In this document: positions 53,814 through 62,229 of the stretch, in pieces
Layout: each line of letters opens with the position of its first letter
How positions within the stretch are numbered: position 1 is the stretch's first letter
Assembly (NCBI RefSeq): GCF_000328685.1
Contig: NC_019974.1
Coordinates: 2,409,001 to 2,473,000, forward strand
From: Natronococcus occultus SP4
GTDB taxonomy: Archaea > Halobacteriota > Halobacteria > Halobacteriales > Natrialbaceae
Direction of reading: 5' to 3'
DNA: 64,000 bases
The notes under the pieces: generated by a model
The model's database searches: none
Seen by the model: the letters and a program-made list of their open reading frames with translations, nothing else
What the model was told of the DNA's origin: nothing
Made by a program: the position numbers and the translations under genes

Positions 53814-55010
53814 ATGGATCGATCCTACTGGCGGACGGTCTCGCTGATCGCGCTCTGGCAGGTCGCCGCGAGTATCTGTTACTACACCGTCTTCGCGGCG
53901 ACGCCGTTTTTCCGCGCGGAGTTCGGGCTCTCCCGGTTCCAGGTCGGGTTCGTCGTTACCGCCCTGACGCTGGGTTACGCCGTTTTCCTGCTCCCGGTCG
54001 GGGCGCTGATCGATCGGTTCGGCGAGTACCGCTCGCTCCTGGTCGGCCTCGTCGGACTCGCCGCCGGCGCGACGTTCGTCGCGGGTGCGCCGTCGGTCGC
54101 GACGCTGCTCGCTGCCGCCTTCTTCCTGGGCTCGGCGTACGCGAGCGCGATCCCAGGGACGAACAAGGCCGTCTATGACAACGTCGCCGCGGGTCGCCAG
54201 AACCTCGCGGTCGGGATCAAGCAGGTCGGGGTCACCGCCGGCAGCGGGATCAGCGCCCTGCTGGTGACCGGGCTCGCCGGTGTCCTCTTCTGGCAGGCCG
54301 GATTCCTCGTCGCCGCCGTCGCCGCCATCGTCGTCGCCGCACTCTTTGCGGTGCTGTACGACGGCTCCGGCGGCGGCGGCACCGCCGAGTACCCCGATTT
54401 CCGGTCGCTGTCGAAGAACCGTCCGTACCGCTGGCTGGTCGCGGCTGGCTTCTTTCTCGGCGCCGCGCTGTTCACGACGACCGGTTACACCGTCCTGTTC
54501 GTCCAGGAGGAGATCGGCGCCTCGGTTGCCTTCGGCGGGGTCGTCCTCGCGGTCGTCCAGCTGTTCGGCAGCGGGGGCCGGCTCGCGACGGGCTGGCTAA
54601 GCGACGCGCTGCCCGGCGATCCACAGGTCCGGATCGGGTCGATCCTGATCGTCCAGGCGCTCGCCAGCGCCGCCCTGTTCGCGGTCGTCGCCGCGACCTC
54701 GAGCCCGATCGGGGCCACGGTCGCGTTCGCGGCGCTCGGCTTTTTCGTCCTCGGGAACACGGGCGTCTACTACTCCTGTATGTCGACGCTTGTCGGCAGC
54801 GAGGAGATGGGCGGCGCGACCGCGGGCGGGCAGCTCTCGCTGGTCGCCGGCTCGATCGTCGCCCCACCGGCCTTCGGCTACCTCGCCGACGTCGTCGGCT
54901 ACCGCGCCTCGTGGGGACTGCTCGGCGCCGGCTGCGTCCTCGCCGCGGGGCTGCTTGTCGTCGCGGTTCGCAGCGAACCCCCGATCGACGACCCCGCGCT
55001 GGCCGACTGA
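53814..55010 (+). CDS. MFS transporter
   Basis: This 398-residue carrier has about 12 membrane helices. FVVTALTLGYAVFLLPVGALIDRFGEYRSLLVG is the helix 2-3 loop motif of the family, with GTNKAVYDNVAAGRQNLAVGIKQVGVTAGSGIS further on. It resembles NarK/CynX-type organic or inorganic anion carriers but substrate cannot be assigned. It starts at ATG 53814 and precedes the uspA-like gene by 22 bp, probably in one transcript. Confidence 0.87.
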   Translation: MDRSYWRTVSLIALWQVAASICYYTVFAATPFFRAEFGLSRFQVGFVVTALTLGYAVFLLPVGALIDRFGEYRSLLVGLVGLAAGATFVAGAPSVATLLAAAFFLGSAYASAIPGTNKAVYDNVAAGRQNLAVGIKQVGVTAGSGISALLVTGLAGVLFWQAGFLVAAVAAIVVAALFAVLYDGSGGGGTAEYPDFRSLSKNRPYRWLVAAGFFLGAALFTTTGYTVLFVQEEIGASVAFGGVVLAVVQLFGSGGRLATGWLSDALPGDPQVRIGSILIVQALASAALFAVVAATSSPIGATVAFAALGFFVLGNTGVYYSCMSTLVGSEEMGGATAGGQLSLVAGSIVAPPAFGYLADVVGYRASWGLLGAGCVLAAGLLVVAVRSEPPIDDPALAD

Positions 55011-55032
55011 TCGATCCGAAGAACGAACCACT

Positions 55033-55533
55033 ATGGCCTCCGAGGACGAACTCCCGCTCATGTACCGCGTTTTGCTCCCCGTCGACGACAGCGAGGCCCG
55101 CGGTCGCGCCCAGGCCGCGGCCGTCCTCGAGTTGCCCAGTGCCAGCGACGAGATTACGGTCGACGTCCTCCACGTCCACGAGGGGGTGTCGGGTCCCGAC
55201 GCCGAGTGGGCCGCGGGCGGGTTCTCCGAGGAGTACGCCGAGCAGATGGACGAGAACCTGCGCGAGCGGGCGAACCTGCCAAGCGCCGTCGATACCGCGA
55301 CCGAACTGCTCGAGGAGAGCGGAGTCGACTACGAGGTCCACGAATCGGTCGGCGATCCCGCCGAGACGATTCTCACGGCTGCAAGCGAACGGGACAGCGA
55401 CGCGATCGTCATCGGGATCCAGAAGCGCTCGCCCGTCGGGAAGGTGCTGTTCGGCAGCGTCGCCCAGGGCGTGATCCTCGACAGCGATCGGCCAGTGACG
55501 ACCGTTCCCGCGGCCGAAGGGGAAGAGCGGTAG
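55033..55533 (+). CDS. Universal stress protein (UspA family)
   Basis: This is a 166-residue protein from ATG 55033. YRVLLPVDDSEARGRAQAA is the first strand and Asp of the fold; DSDAIVIGIQKRSPVGKVLFGSVAQGVI is the nucleotide-binding G-x2-G-x9-G(S) region, with the last strand RPVTTVP. Likely ATP- or ligand-binding and dimeric. Coupled behind an MFS gene, as Usp domains often are with haloarchaeal transporters. Its stop is adjacent to the convergent ArsA stop. Confidence 0.9.
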   Translation: MASEDELPLMYRVLLPVDDSEARGRAQAAAVLELPSASDEITVDVLHVHEGVSGPDAEWAAGGFSEEYAEQMDENLRERANLPSAVDTATELLEESGVDYEVHESVGDPAETILTAASERDSDAIVIGIQKRSPVGKVLFGSVAQGVILDSDRPVTTVPAAEGEER

Positions 55534-56682
55534 CTACCGCAGGCAGGCCGCGACGACCTCGAGCATCCCCTCGCCCTGGACCTCGTCGGCGAACAGCGGC
55601 ACCCGGCGAACGTCGGTCCCCCGGAACAGCTCCTGGGCCTCCGCGAGCGCCGACTGCTGGACGTCCCAGCGGCGCTGGCAGAACTCGCAGCTCTCGAGGT
55701 CGGGCTGTAAGAACTCACCCTCGACGTCGTCGGTGACGTCCGACAGCGGCTCCATGACGCGGTTGACGACGACGGTTCCGACGGGAATCCCGAACTCCCC
55801 GAGCTGTTCGCGCAGTCGTTTGGACTCGAGGACGCTCATCTCCTCGGGGACCAGTACGATCCGGAAGTCGGTTCGGGCGGGGTCCCGTAGGGCGGCCCGG
55901 AGTTGCTCGATACGCTCGCGCAGCTCCTCTAGGTTCTGCAGGTCGGGCTCCTGGTCGGGCATCTCCTCGCCGCCGAACATCCCCTTCATCCCGTCGAGCA
56001 TCCCGCCGATCCGCTGGCGGAACGTCATGAGACGGCCCATCATTGTGTCCATGAGCTCGGGCAGCTGGAGCAGGCGCAGCGTGTGGCCCGTCGGTGCCGT
56101 ATCGACGACGACCCGCTCGAACCGCTCGTCGTCCAGATACTCGAGCAGCAACTGCATCGCCGCGGCCTCGTCGGAGCCCGGCATCGGCCCGCCCAGCAGC
56201 GACTCCATCGGGGAGTCCTCGCCGAACATTCCCTCGAGCCCGCCGAACATTCCGGCGCCCTCGCCCTGTGCCTGCGCCTGGGCGGCGAAGCCGGCGTCGT
56301 CGACGGCCGCCTCGGGATCGATCTCGGCGGCGTACAGCGGGACGTCCTCGCGGATCCGGCCCGGCTCCGAGGGGACGTCGGTCTCGAACGTATCGGAAAG
56401 CGAGTGGGCCGGATCCGTCGAGACGACCAGCGTCGAGACCCCCGCGCGGGCGCTGTCCAGCGCGGTCGCGGCCGCCATCGTCGTTTTTCCGACTCCGCCC
56501 TTCCCGCCGTAGAGGACGTAGTCGGGGCCGTCGACGTCCTCGTCGGACGGCTCGACGCTGATCGTCTCGCGCTCCTCGGCCACCGACTCCGTTGGCGTCA
56601 CTTCGATCGTGTGGTCCCCGTCGTCGGTACCCCCTTCGTCCGTCTCGGCCTCGTCGACGGGCTCGACGTCGATTCCGCTCAT
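55534..56682 (-). CDS. ArsA/Get3-family ATPase
   Basis: This 382-residue protein has an N-terminal acidic tail of about 50 residues, then a deviant Walker A YGGKGGVGKTTMAAATALDSA, the switch DPAHSLSDTFETDV, a Met-rich region (GMFGGLEGMFGEDSPMESLLGG and GMLDGMKGMFGGEE) that in Get3 forms the hydrophobic groove, and VVDTAPTGHTLRLLQLPELM. Only one ATPase domain is present. It is better read as an archaeal Get3 homologue for tail-anchored proteins than as an arsenite pump. CEFCQRRW near the C-terminus resembles the Get3 zinc pair. Confidence 0.9.
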   Translation of the reverse strand: MSGIDVEPVDEAETDEGGTDDGDHTIEVTPTESVAEERETISVEPSDEDVDGPDYVLYGGKGGVGKTTMAAATALDSARAGVSTLVVSTDPAHSLSDTFETDVPSEPGRIREDVPLYAAEIDPEAAVDDAGFAAQAQAQGEGAGMFGGLEGMFGEDSPMESLLGGPMPGSDEAAAMQLLLEYLDDERFERVVVDTAPTGHTLRLLQLPELMDTMMGRLMTFRQRIGGMLDGMKGMFGGEEMPDQEPDLQNLEELRERIEQLRAALRDPARTDFRIVLVPEEMSVLESKRLREQLGEFGIPVGTVVVNRVMEPLSDVTDDVEGEFLQPDLESCEFCQRRWDVQQSALAEAQELFRGTDVRRVPLFADEVQGEGMLEVVAACLR

Positions 56683-56898
56683 GCGGTCCGGTTTCCGGCG
56701 GGCACACGAGTATTCGTCGGTCTCGGAGAGGGACGATCCGACGTCGCCGAGCCACGCATGATACTAGTACTACAGCTCGAATTTAAGGCATAGGGAGTCT
56801 CCTTATCCATATATTCATATCCGGAGGTAGATTTAATTACGATGCCGTCGACGATACGCCCACACCGAAGCGGTGGTGGCGCTTCGAACCCTTCACTC

Positions 56899-57150
56899 AT
56901 GACCGCACAACTCACCGAACCCCGAACCGACGAACCGACGACCGACGACCGCACGTTCCCGTACGACGGGGGCGAGCCCGGACTGGCGCTTCCGGTGGCG
57001 AACGCACGCGGCGTGCTTCGACCCGAGGACCCGACCGCAGCCGTCGGCGCCGCCGGTTCGACGGCCTGTCCGGACTGTGCTGCAGAAACCGTCAACGGCG
57101 CGGGGCTGTACGTCTGTCCCGACTGTTCCTGGAGCGGAACCTTGCGGTAG
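56899..57150 (+). CDS. Small zinc-ribbon protein
   Basis: This 83-residue protein from ATG 56899 (MTAQLTEPRTDEPTTDD) has a C-terminal zinc ribbon ACPDCAAETVNGAGLYVCPDCSWSGTLR, with two CPxC pairs. I prefer this start because the TATA-like ATTTAATT near 56831-56838 is too close to the upstream ATG at 56842. Such small zinc-finger proteins are common in Halobacteria and mostly uncharacterised. Confidence 0.7.
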   Translation: MTAQLTEPRTDEPTTDDRTFPYDGGEPGLALPVANARGVLRPEDPTAAVGAAGSTACPDCAAETVNGAGLYVCPDCSWSGTLR

Positions 57151-57254
57151 TCAGCCGCGTTGTCGATGGCTCACGCGTCTCCCGAGTAGCCGATCGCTTC
57201 GAACTGCGGAACTTTTGGGATGTGTAGAATAGGTGATTGAGGTGAGAGAGCTGG

Positions 57255-58382
57255 CTATCGATCGAAGTACGCCGCGAGCCGCTCCGCGGCCGCCGAGACG
57301 CGGGGCGTGACCAGCGCGAAGCGAAGCCAGTCGGCTCGCGAGTCGCCGAACGCCTCGCCGGGCATCCCGGCCACGCCGGCCTCGTCGATCAGTCGCTCGA
57401 CGTTCTCGAGGGTCCCCGGGTAGTCCTCGAAGCGAGCCATCACGTAGAACGATCCCTGCGGCGTGGTGTAGTCGGCGCCCGCGTCCTCGAGGGCGTCGGT
57501 GAACGTCTCGACGCGCTCGGCCAGCAGCTCCCGGTTTCGCTCGTAGTAGTCGGGCTCGGTCTCCCGGAGTCCCCGGAGAACCGCGTACTGGGCGGGACGG
57601 CTGCCCGCGACGTTGACCAGCATGTGGCGGCTCTTGGCGTTCTCGACGAGGTGTGGCGGGAAGATCGCGTACCCGACTCGGAACCCGGTGATCGCCATCG
57701 ACTTCGAGAAGGCGTTGGTGACGATGCGGTGGTCGGAGTCGACTCCGAGCGCGGAGGCGAACCGTCCCGAGAGGTCGAAGTGGTCGTACACCTCGTCGCT
57801 GACGAGGACGGCGTCGTACTCCTCGGCGATCGCGACGAGTTCGCGGATCGTCTCCTCGGGGTAGACGGCTCCCGTCGGGTTGTTCGGCGAGTTGACGACG
57901 ATCGCGGCCGTCTCCTCGCCGACGACCTCGCGAACGGCCGCGGGATCGAGCTGGCCCTCGGCGTCGGCGGCGACGAACCGCTGACGGCCGCCGAGCATCG
58001 TCGTCTTCCCCGGGTAGTAGGGGTAGACGGGATCGGTCAGTACGACCTCGTCGCCGCGGTCGCGCTCGAGCGCCCGCGCCATCGCGAGGTAGTTCGCCTC
58101 TCCCGCGCCGTTGGTGACGACGACCTGCTCGACGTCAACGTTCCGTCGGGCGGCGATCTCCTCGCGAAGCTCGACGAGGCCCTCGCTGGGCGGATACTGG
58201 AACCGGTCGGGCTCGAAGTCGGCGTAGTCGCCCAGCCCCTCCCGCAGCGCCTCCGGTGGCTCCCAGTCGGGGTTCCCACTGACCATGTCGATCACGTCCC
58301 GGTCGGCCCGGTCGGCGTACTGCATCACGCGAAAGAACAGCGGCGTCTCGTACTCCATGCGAGCTACTGGGTGCTCGCCCAT
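57255..58382 (-). CDS. PLP-dependent aminotransferase class I/II
   Basis: This 375-residue fold-type I enzyme is read from ATG 58382 (MGEHPVARMEYETPLFFRVM). VTNGAGEANYLAMARALERD is the cofactor phosphate region, VVNSPNNPTGAVYP the Asn-Pro loop, VSDEVYDHF the Asp for the pyridine nitrogen, and NAFSKSMAITGFRVGYAI the Schiff-base Lys. It resembles archaeal aspartate/aromatic aminotransferases; substrate is unassigned. It is divergent from the CinA-like gene. Confidence 0.9.
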   Translation of the reverse strand: MGEHPVARMEYETPLFFRVMQYADRADRDVIDMVSGNPDWEPPEALREGLGDYADFEPDRFQYPPSEGLVELREEIAARRNVDVEQVVVTNGAGEANYLAMARALERDRGDEVVLTDPVYPYYPGKTTMLGGRQRFVAADAEGQLDPAAVREVVGEETAAIVVNSPNNPTGAVYPEETIRELVAIAEEYDAVLVSDEVYDHFDLSGRFASALGVDSDHRIVTNAFSKSMAITGFRVGYAIFPPHLVENAKSRHMLVNVAGSRPAQYAVLRGLRETEPDYYERNRELLAERVETFTDALEDAGADYTTPQGSFYVMARFEDYPGTLENVERLIDEAGVAGMPGEAFGDSRADWLRFALVTPRVSAAAERLAAYFDR

Positions 58383-58468
58383 CGTCGTTCTTTCGTCGCG
58401 GGCCCAGAGGGAGACGGCGCACCGATGCAACCCTGGCCTTCAAACCGCCCCCGCTCCTGGACACGCGT

Positions 58469-58987
58469 ATGAACGACGACATCGACCGCGAACTGCCGAT
58501 GGACGTCGCCGACGTGATGCGGGAGACCGGAGACACGCTCGCGGTCGCCGAGTCCTGTACGGGCGGGCTGATCGGCGCCGCGATCACAGCGGTGCCGGGA
58601 GCCAGCGACTACTTCGATTCGGGGCTGACGACCTACGCCTACGACGCCAAACGGCGCCACCTCGGGGTCAGCCGCGAGGCCCTGGACGAGTACGGCGCCG
58701 TCTCGGAACCGGTCGCCCGCGAGATGGCCCAGGGGGTCCGCGACGCGACGGATACGACCTGGGGGATCGCGACGACCGGCGTTGCCGGCCCGACGGGCGG
58801 TACCGAGGACGACCCCGTCGGCACGGTCTACATCGGAATCGCCTACGCCGGCCCGTGGGGCAGCGAGTCCTCGTTCGCGACGGTCTCTCGATACGAGTTC
58901 GACGGCGACCGCGCGACGGTACGAGCCAAGACCGTCGATCGGGCGCTCGAGGACCTGCTTGCCGCCGTCGAGGACGTTCGGGGGTAG
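58469..58987 (+). CDS. CinA C-terminal domain protein (NMN amidohydrolase, PncC type)
   Basis: This 172-residue stand-alone CinA C-terminal domain has TLAVAESCTGGLIGAAITAVPGAS with the catalytic Ser, SGLTTYAYDAKRRHLGVSREAL, and GIATTGVAGPTGGTEDDPVGTVYIGI. It deamidates nicotinamide mononucleotide to nicotinate mononucleotide in pyridine nucleotide recycling. It starts at ATG 58469. The MocF-like N-terminal domain is absent, as usual in archaea. Confidence 0.9.
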   Translation: MNDDIDRELPMDVADVMRETGDTLAVAESCTGGLIGAAITAVPGASDYFDSGLTTYAYDAKRRHLGVSREALDEYGAVSEPVAREMAQGVRDATDTTWGIATTGVAGPTGGTEDDPVGTVYIGIAYAGPWGSESSFATVSRYEFDGDRATVRAKTVDRALEDLLAAVEDVRG

Positions 58988-59089
58988 CGATCGCGCGGCG
59001 CCGAGGCGCGACGAACCGGGACGATTCCTCACCGTCGCTGACCGTCCGCGAGAGAAAACTATTCGAGGCTCCCCCGTCGACTCCGGCGT

Positions 59090-59575
59090 ATGAACAAACG
59101 GGGGCACGTCCTCAACGCCGTCCTGTTGAGCGTCGGGCTCGGCATCCTGCTCGAGCCGACGGCGGATCTGGGGACGCTCGAGTCCGTCGTCGCTATCACG
59201 GTTCCGGTGACGCTGGGGGCGCTCTTTCCCGACGTCGACACCGCCTTCGGTCGCCACCGCAAGACGCTACACAACCTCCCCGTGCTCGGGCTGTTCGTCG
59301 CCTTCCCGTTCGTCTTCGGCAACCTCCACTACGTCTGGATCGGCGTCCTGACCCACTACGTCCTCGACGTCACGGGCAGCAGGCGCGGCATCGCGCTGTT
59401 TTACCCGCTCTCGAGCAGGGAGTTCGATCTGCCGACGGGGGTCCCGGTCAGCAGCGGGCGGGCCGATCTCGTGACGGTGCTCGTGACCGGGTTCGAGCTC
59501 GCGGTCGCGGTCCTCCTGCTGTACGAGCTCCCGCGTCGAGGGATCGACGTCGCGGAGCTCGGGCTCTGGTTCTGA
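59090..59575 (+). CDS. Membrane-bound metal-dependent hydrolase (YdjM family)
   Basis: This 161-residue protein has about four membrane segments. Conserved polar residues are embedded in them: GALFPDVDTAFGRHRKTLHNLPVLGLF (DxD, HR, HN) and GVLTHYVLDVTGSRRGIALFYPLSSREF (HxxLD, PLS). This is the YdjM/LexA-regulated membrane hydrolase pattern. Function is unknown. The start is ATG 59090. The stop is 4 bp from the convergent neighbour's stop. Confidence 0.82.
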   Translation: MNKRGHVLNAVLLSVGLGILLEPTADLGTLESVVAITVPVTLGALFPDVDTAFGRHRKTLHNLPVLGLFVAFPFVFGNLHYVWIGVLTHYVLDVTGSRRGIALFYPLSSREFDLPTGVPVSSGRADLVTVLVTGFELAVAVLLLYELPRRGIDVAELGLWF

Positions 59576-59579
59576 GCGG

Positions 59580-60434
59580 CTACCGGCGGTTCGGCGTCCA
59601 GTCCTCGCAGGCGTCCATCCCGGTCATCGCCTCCTCGTGGCGGGTGCAGTACGGAATCAGCTCGTCCGATCCGCGCTCGCGAGCGTACGCGAACTGCTCG
59701 CAGTTTCCGCAGTAGCGATCCCTCGGTAGCGTCGGCTCGGATTCGGTTTCGAGCAGCTCGGCGTCCTCGCGGTCCGGGGCGGGCTCGGCCGTCCCGGCGG
59801 GGCCACCGTCTCGGCGGGCGCTCGGTTCGGGTTCGATCTCGCCGTCGGGTTCGGCGCCGAGGACGCCGATCCCGCCGAGTCCCCCGGCGGGTCCCTCGTC
59901 GTCTCGCTCGACGATCGTCCGGTTCTGTCGCGTGACGTGCATCTCGAGGGTGCCGCCGGGGTCGTTGCGGGTCTTGAAGTTGACGACGCCGACGAACAGA
60001 CACCAGATCGCGGCGAACAGACCGAGGAGGTAGACCGCGGCGACCTCGAGGGTCAGATCCGCGCCGACCCCGCGCCAGTGGTAGGGGTAGGCGACCCAGA
60101 AGAGCGCGACCCCGAGCAGGCAGAGCCCGGCGCCGACCGCGCCGGCTGCGCGGAGCCGACGGCTCGCGGGCAAGACGAGAAAGAGACCGACGAGGGCGGC
60201 CGGAACCCCGACTCCGGCCACGATCCCGGCGAGCCGGACGGTCGCGTAGTGGGCCGCCATCTCCCAGCCAGTCGCCGAGGCGACGATCCCGTCGAACAGT
60301 TCGGTCGTCGCCAGCACGACCCCCAGCACTGCGAGGACGGCGCCGGACGCGACGAGGCCCGTCCCGACGTACAGCCGCCGTCGGCTCGGCCCCGACCGTG
60401 CGTCGCCCTGGTACACCTCCGTCAGACTCGTCAT
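59580..60434 (-). CDS. Haloarchaeal membrane protein with C-terminal Cys motif
   Basis: This 284-residue protein has an N-terminal half with about five hydrophobic segments (LYVGTGLVASGAVLAVLGVVLA through VYLLGLFAAIWCLFVGVVNF), then a long acidic linker and a final Cys module (RDRYCGNCEQFAY, IPYCTRHEEAMTGMDACEDW). I chose ATG 60434; an in-frame ATG at 60440 is the alternative. The role is unknown. It is divergent from the DUF5789-like gene. Confidence 0.72.
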   Translation of the reverse strand: MTSLTEVYQGDARSGPSRRRLYVGTGLVASGAVLAVLGVVLATTELFDGIVASATGWEMAAHYATVRLAGIVAGVGVPAALVGLFLVLPASRRLRAAGAVGAGLCLLGVALFWVAYPYHWRGVGADLTLEVAAVYLLGLFAAIWCLFVGVVNFKTRNDPGGTLEMHVTRQNRTIVERDDEGPAGGLGGIGVLGAEPDGEIEPEPSARRDGGPAGTAEPAPDREDAELLETESEPTLPRDRYCGNCEQFAYARERGSDELIPYCTRHEEAMTGMDACEDWTPNRR

Positions 60435-60543
60435 GCACATATATTTGAATTACAACTACAAAACAATAACGTCAGACACAGGTCAGGTATTAGAGGTTCC
60501 CGGAAGCGAAAGGTTGAATCGCCGGGCTCGAAAACGCTCTCTC

Positions 60544-60831
60544 ATGAGCGACGACGACGAGGAGGACGCGCCCGCAGTCGAGCTCGGCGAGCGAACCCCC
60601 GTCGAGGGGGCTCCACTGGCCCGCATCAGCTCGCGGCTCTTCTGGCCAAAGGAGAAAAGCGAGATCGACCGCCTCGAGGGCGACAGCGTCATCCGGACGC
60701 CCGACGGCCCGCGGGAGCTCTCGGCGGTGCTCGAGGAGATCGACGAGACCTACTTCCAGCGCCACCAGGAGTTCGAGCGCCACGTCCGGGACGTCGTCGG
60801 CACGGGGCCGGTTCCGACCGCCGACGAGTAA
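60544..60831 (+). CDS. DUF5789-family small protein
   Basis: This is a 95-residue protein from ATG 60544 (MSDDDEEDAPAVELGERTPVEGAPLARISSRL). The pattern FWPKEKSEIDRLEGDSVIRTPDGPRELSAVLEEIDETYF is a recurring haloarchaeal family I recall as DUF5789. It is soluble, acidic and of unknown role. It lies 6 bp upstream of the CPBP-like gene and is probably cotranscribed with it. Confidence 0.75.
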   Translation: MSDDDEEDAPAVELGERTPVEGAPLARISSRLFWPKEKSEIDRLEGDSVIRTPDGPRELSAVLEEIDETYFQRHQEFERHVRDVVGTGPVPTADE

Positions 60832-60837
60832 TCAGCC

Positions 60838-61536
60838 GTGTCGGCCGAGGAAGAGCAACGCGGGGTCGACTGGCTCCCCGGCCCGCTGGACGGACTCAGC
60901 TGGTTCCAGAAGTCGCTCCTTACGGGAGCCGTCCTCACGGTCCTGTGGATGCAGCTGGTCCCCGGCGAGCTCGAGCGTCGCGTCGTCGTCGACTCGGTAC
61001 TGCTGATCGGCGGCCCGCTCGTGTTGGGGCTGACCCACGGCAACCACATCGGCTGGAACGTCAACCGAACCGCCGTCCGCAACGCCGTCCTGCTCTCGCT
61101 TTTCGTCCTCCCGTTCTATCTGGTCGGCTCGACGCTTCCGACGATCCGGGCGTTCTACCCGATGTGGGAGACCTCGGCCGCACCCGGCGAGTTCATCCCC
61201 CACGCGATCCAGCTGTTCGCGCTCGCTTTGGCCGCTGAGACCTACTACCGCGGGCTGCTCTGTGTCGGCGTCCGGGAGATCGGGTTCAAGGCCGTTCTGA
61301 TCAGCCCCGTCGTCTACATGATCCACCACATGTCGAAACCGCCCCTGGAGTTCCTGCTGTCGGGACCGACCGACGTGCTGTTCGGCGCGGTCGACTACAA
61401 GTCCAACTCGATCCTCCCCTCGGTGATCGCCCACGGCGCCGGGCTCGTTCTGCTGGACTGGCTAGTCCTGCACGACCCGCTGTTCGATCCTACCGGGTTC
61501 CTGGAGTACCTCGAGTGGCTCCCGATCCCGATCTGA
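60838..61536 (+). CDS. CPBP-like membrane protein with reduced active-site motif
   Basis: This 232-residue protein starts at GTG 60838, with about six membrane segments. ALAAETYYRGLLCVGVREIG corresponds to the EExxxR motif but with Ala in place of the first Glu; VVYMIHHMSKP and SVIAHGAGLVLLDW supply the two later His motifs. So it is a family member with possibly changed or lost catalysis. This is unrelated in context to the intact CPBP gene at 18.3 kb. Confidence 0.7.
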   Translation: MSAEEEQRGVDWLPGPLDGLSWFQKSLLTGAVLTVLWMQLVPGELERRVVVDSVLLIGGPLVLGLTHGNHIGWNVNRTAVRNAVLLSLFVLPFYLVGSTLPTIRAFYPMWETSAAPGEFIPHAIQLFALALAAETYYRGLLCVGVREIGFKAVLISPVVYMIHHMSKPPLEFLLSGPTDVLFGAVDYKSNSILPSVIAHGAGLVLLDWLVLHDPLFDPTGFLEYLEWLPIPI

Positions 61537-61592
61537 GAGCCGTGGCAGCCGCGACGGTGGGGCTTTAGTGGCTCCCGACCGACGATCCGGAT

Positions 61593-62057
61593 ATGAGTCT
61601 CCCAATCGACCCGGCCGAGATCGATCCCGAGGACGTCGGCGAGAAACAGGCCGTCCTCGAGATGGAACACGAGGAGGCGATCGAACACGTCCGCGAGGTC
61701 TGCGAGGAGGTCGGCTTCGGCATCCCCGCGGAGTTCTCTCCGTCCGAACTGCTCAACGAGAAGGTCGACGCCGACCGCGATCCCTACTACGTGCTGGGCG
61801 CCTGCAACCCCGAGATCGCCGACCGGGCGTTGGACGAGACGCTGCGGATCGGCGGGTTCTTCCCGTGTAACATGATCGTCTGGGAGGAGGAGCCGGGCCG
61901 TCAGCGTGTGTACCACCTCTCGATCATGAAGATGGCCCGGCTGCTCGGACTGGCTCCGGACAGCGAGGAGTGGGCAGACATTGTCGACGAGACGGGTGAA
62001 CTCACCGAGGAGGCGTTCGCGAAGTTCGACTCCGTCGACGCCGAGACGAGCCACTGA
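61593..62057 (+). CDS. DUF302-domain protein
   Basis: This 154-residue soluble protein from ATG 61593 has EEAIEHVREVCEEVGFGIPAEF, YYVLGACNPEIADRALDET, GGFFPCNMIVWEEEPGRQRVYHLSIMKMARLLG, the standard DUF302 strand-helix order. A conserved Cys occurs in GFFPCNM. Function of the domain is unknown. Confidence 0.85.
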   Translation: MSLPIDPAEIDPEDVGEKQAVLEMEHEEAIEHVREVCEEVGFGIPAEFSPSELLNEKVDADRDPYYVLGACNPEIADRALDETLRIGGFFPCNMIVWEEEPGRQRVYHLSIMKMARLLGLAPDSEEWADIVDETGELTEEAFAKFDSVDAETSH

Positions 62058-62229
62058 GACGGTCACCGACGGGCGGTTTCGACACACTCTTCCGCCGGTC
62101 CGTCTCGACACCGGGACGACCGATCCGTTCGACGCAACCGCGGGTCCGACGGTCGGCCGACGTGTGTCGGACGTTACGTTAGTTTATTTGAATGTCAAGG
62201 TTTACATACATTCAGAACTATGTTGACGT

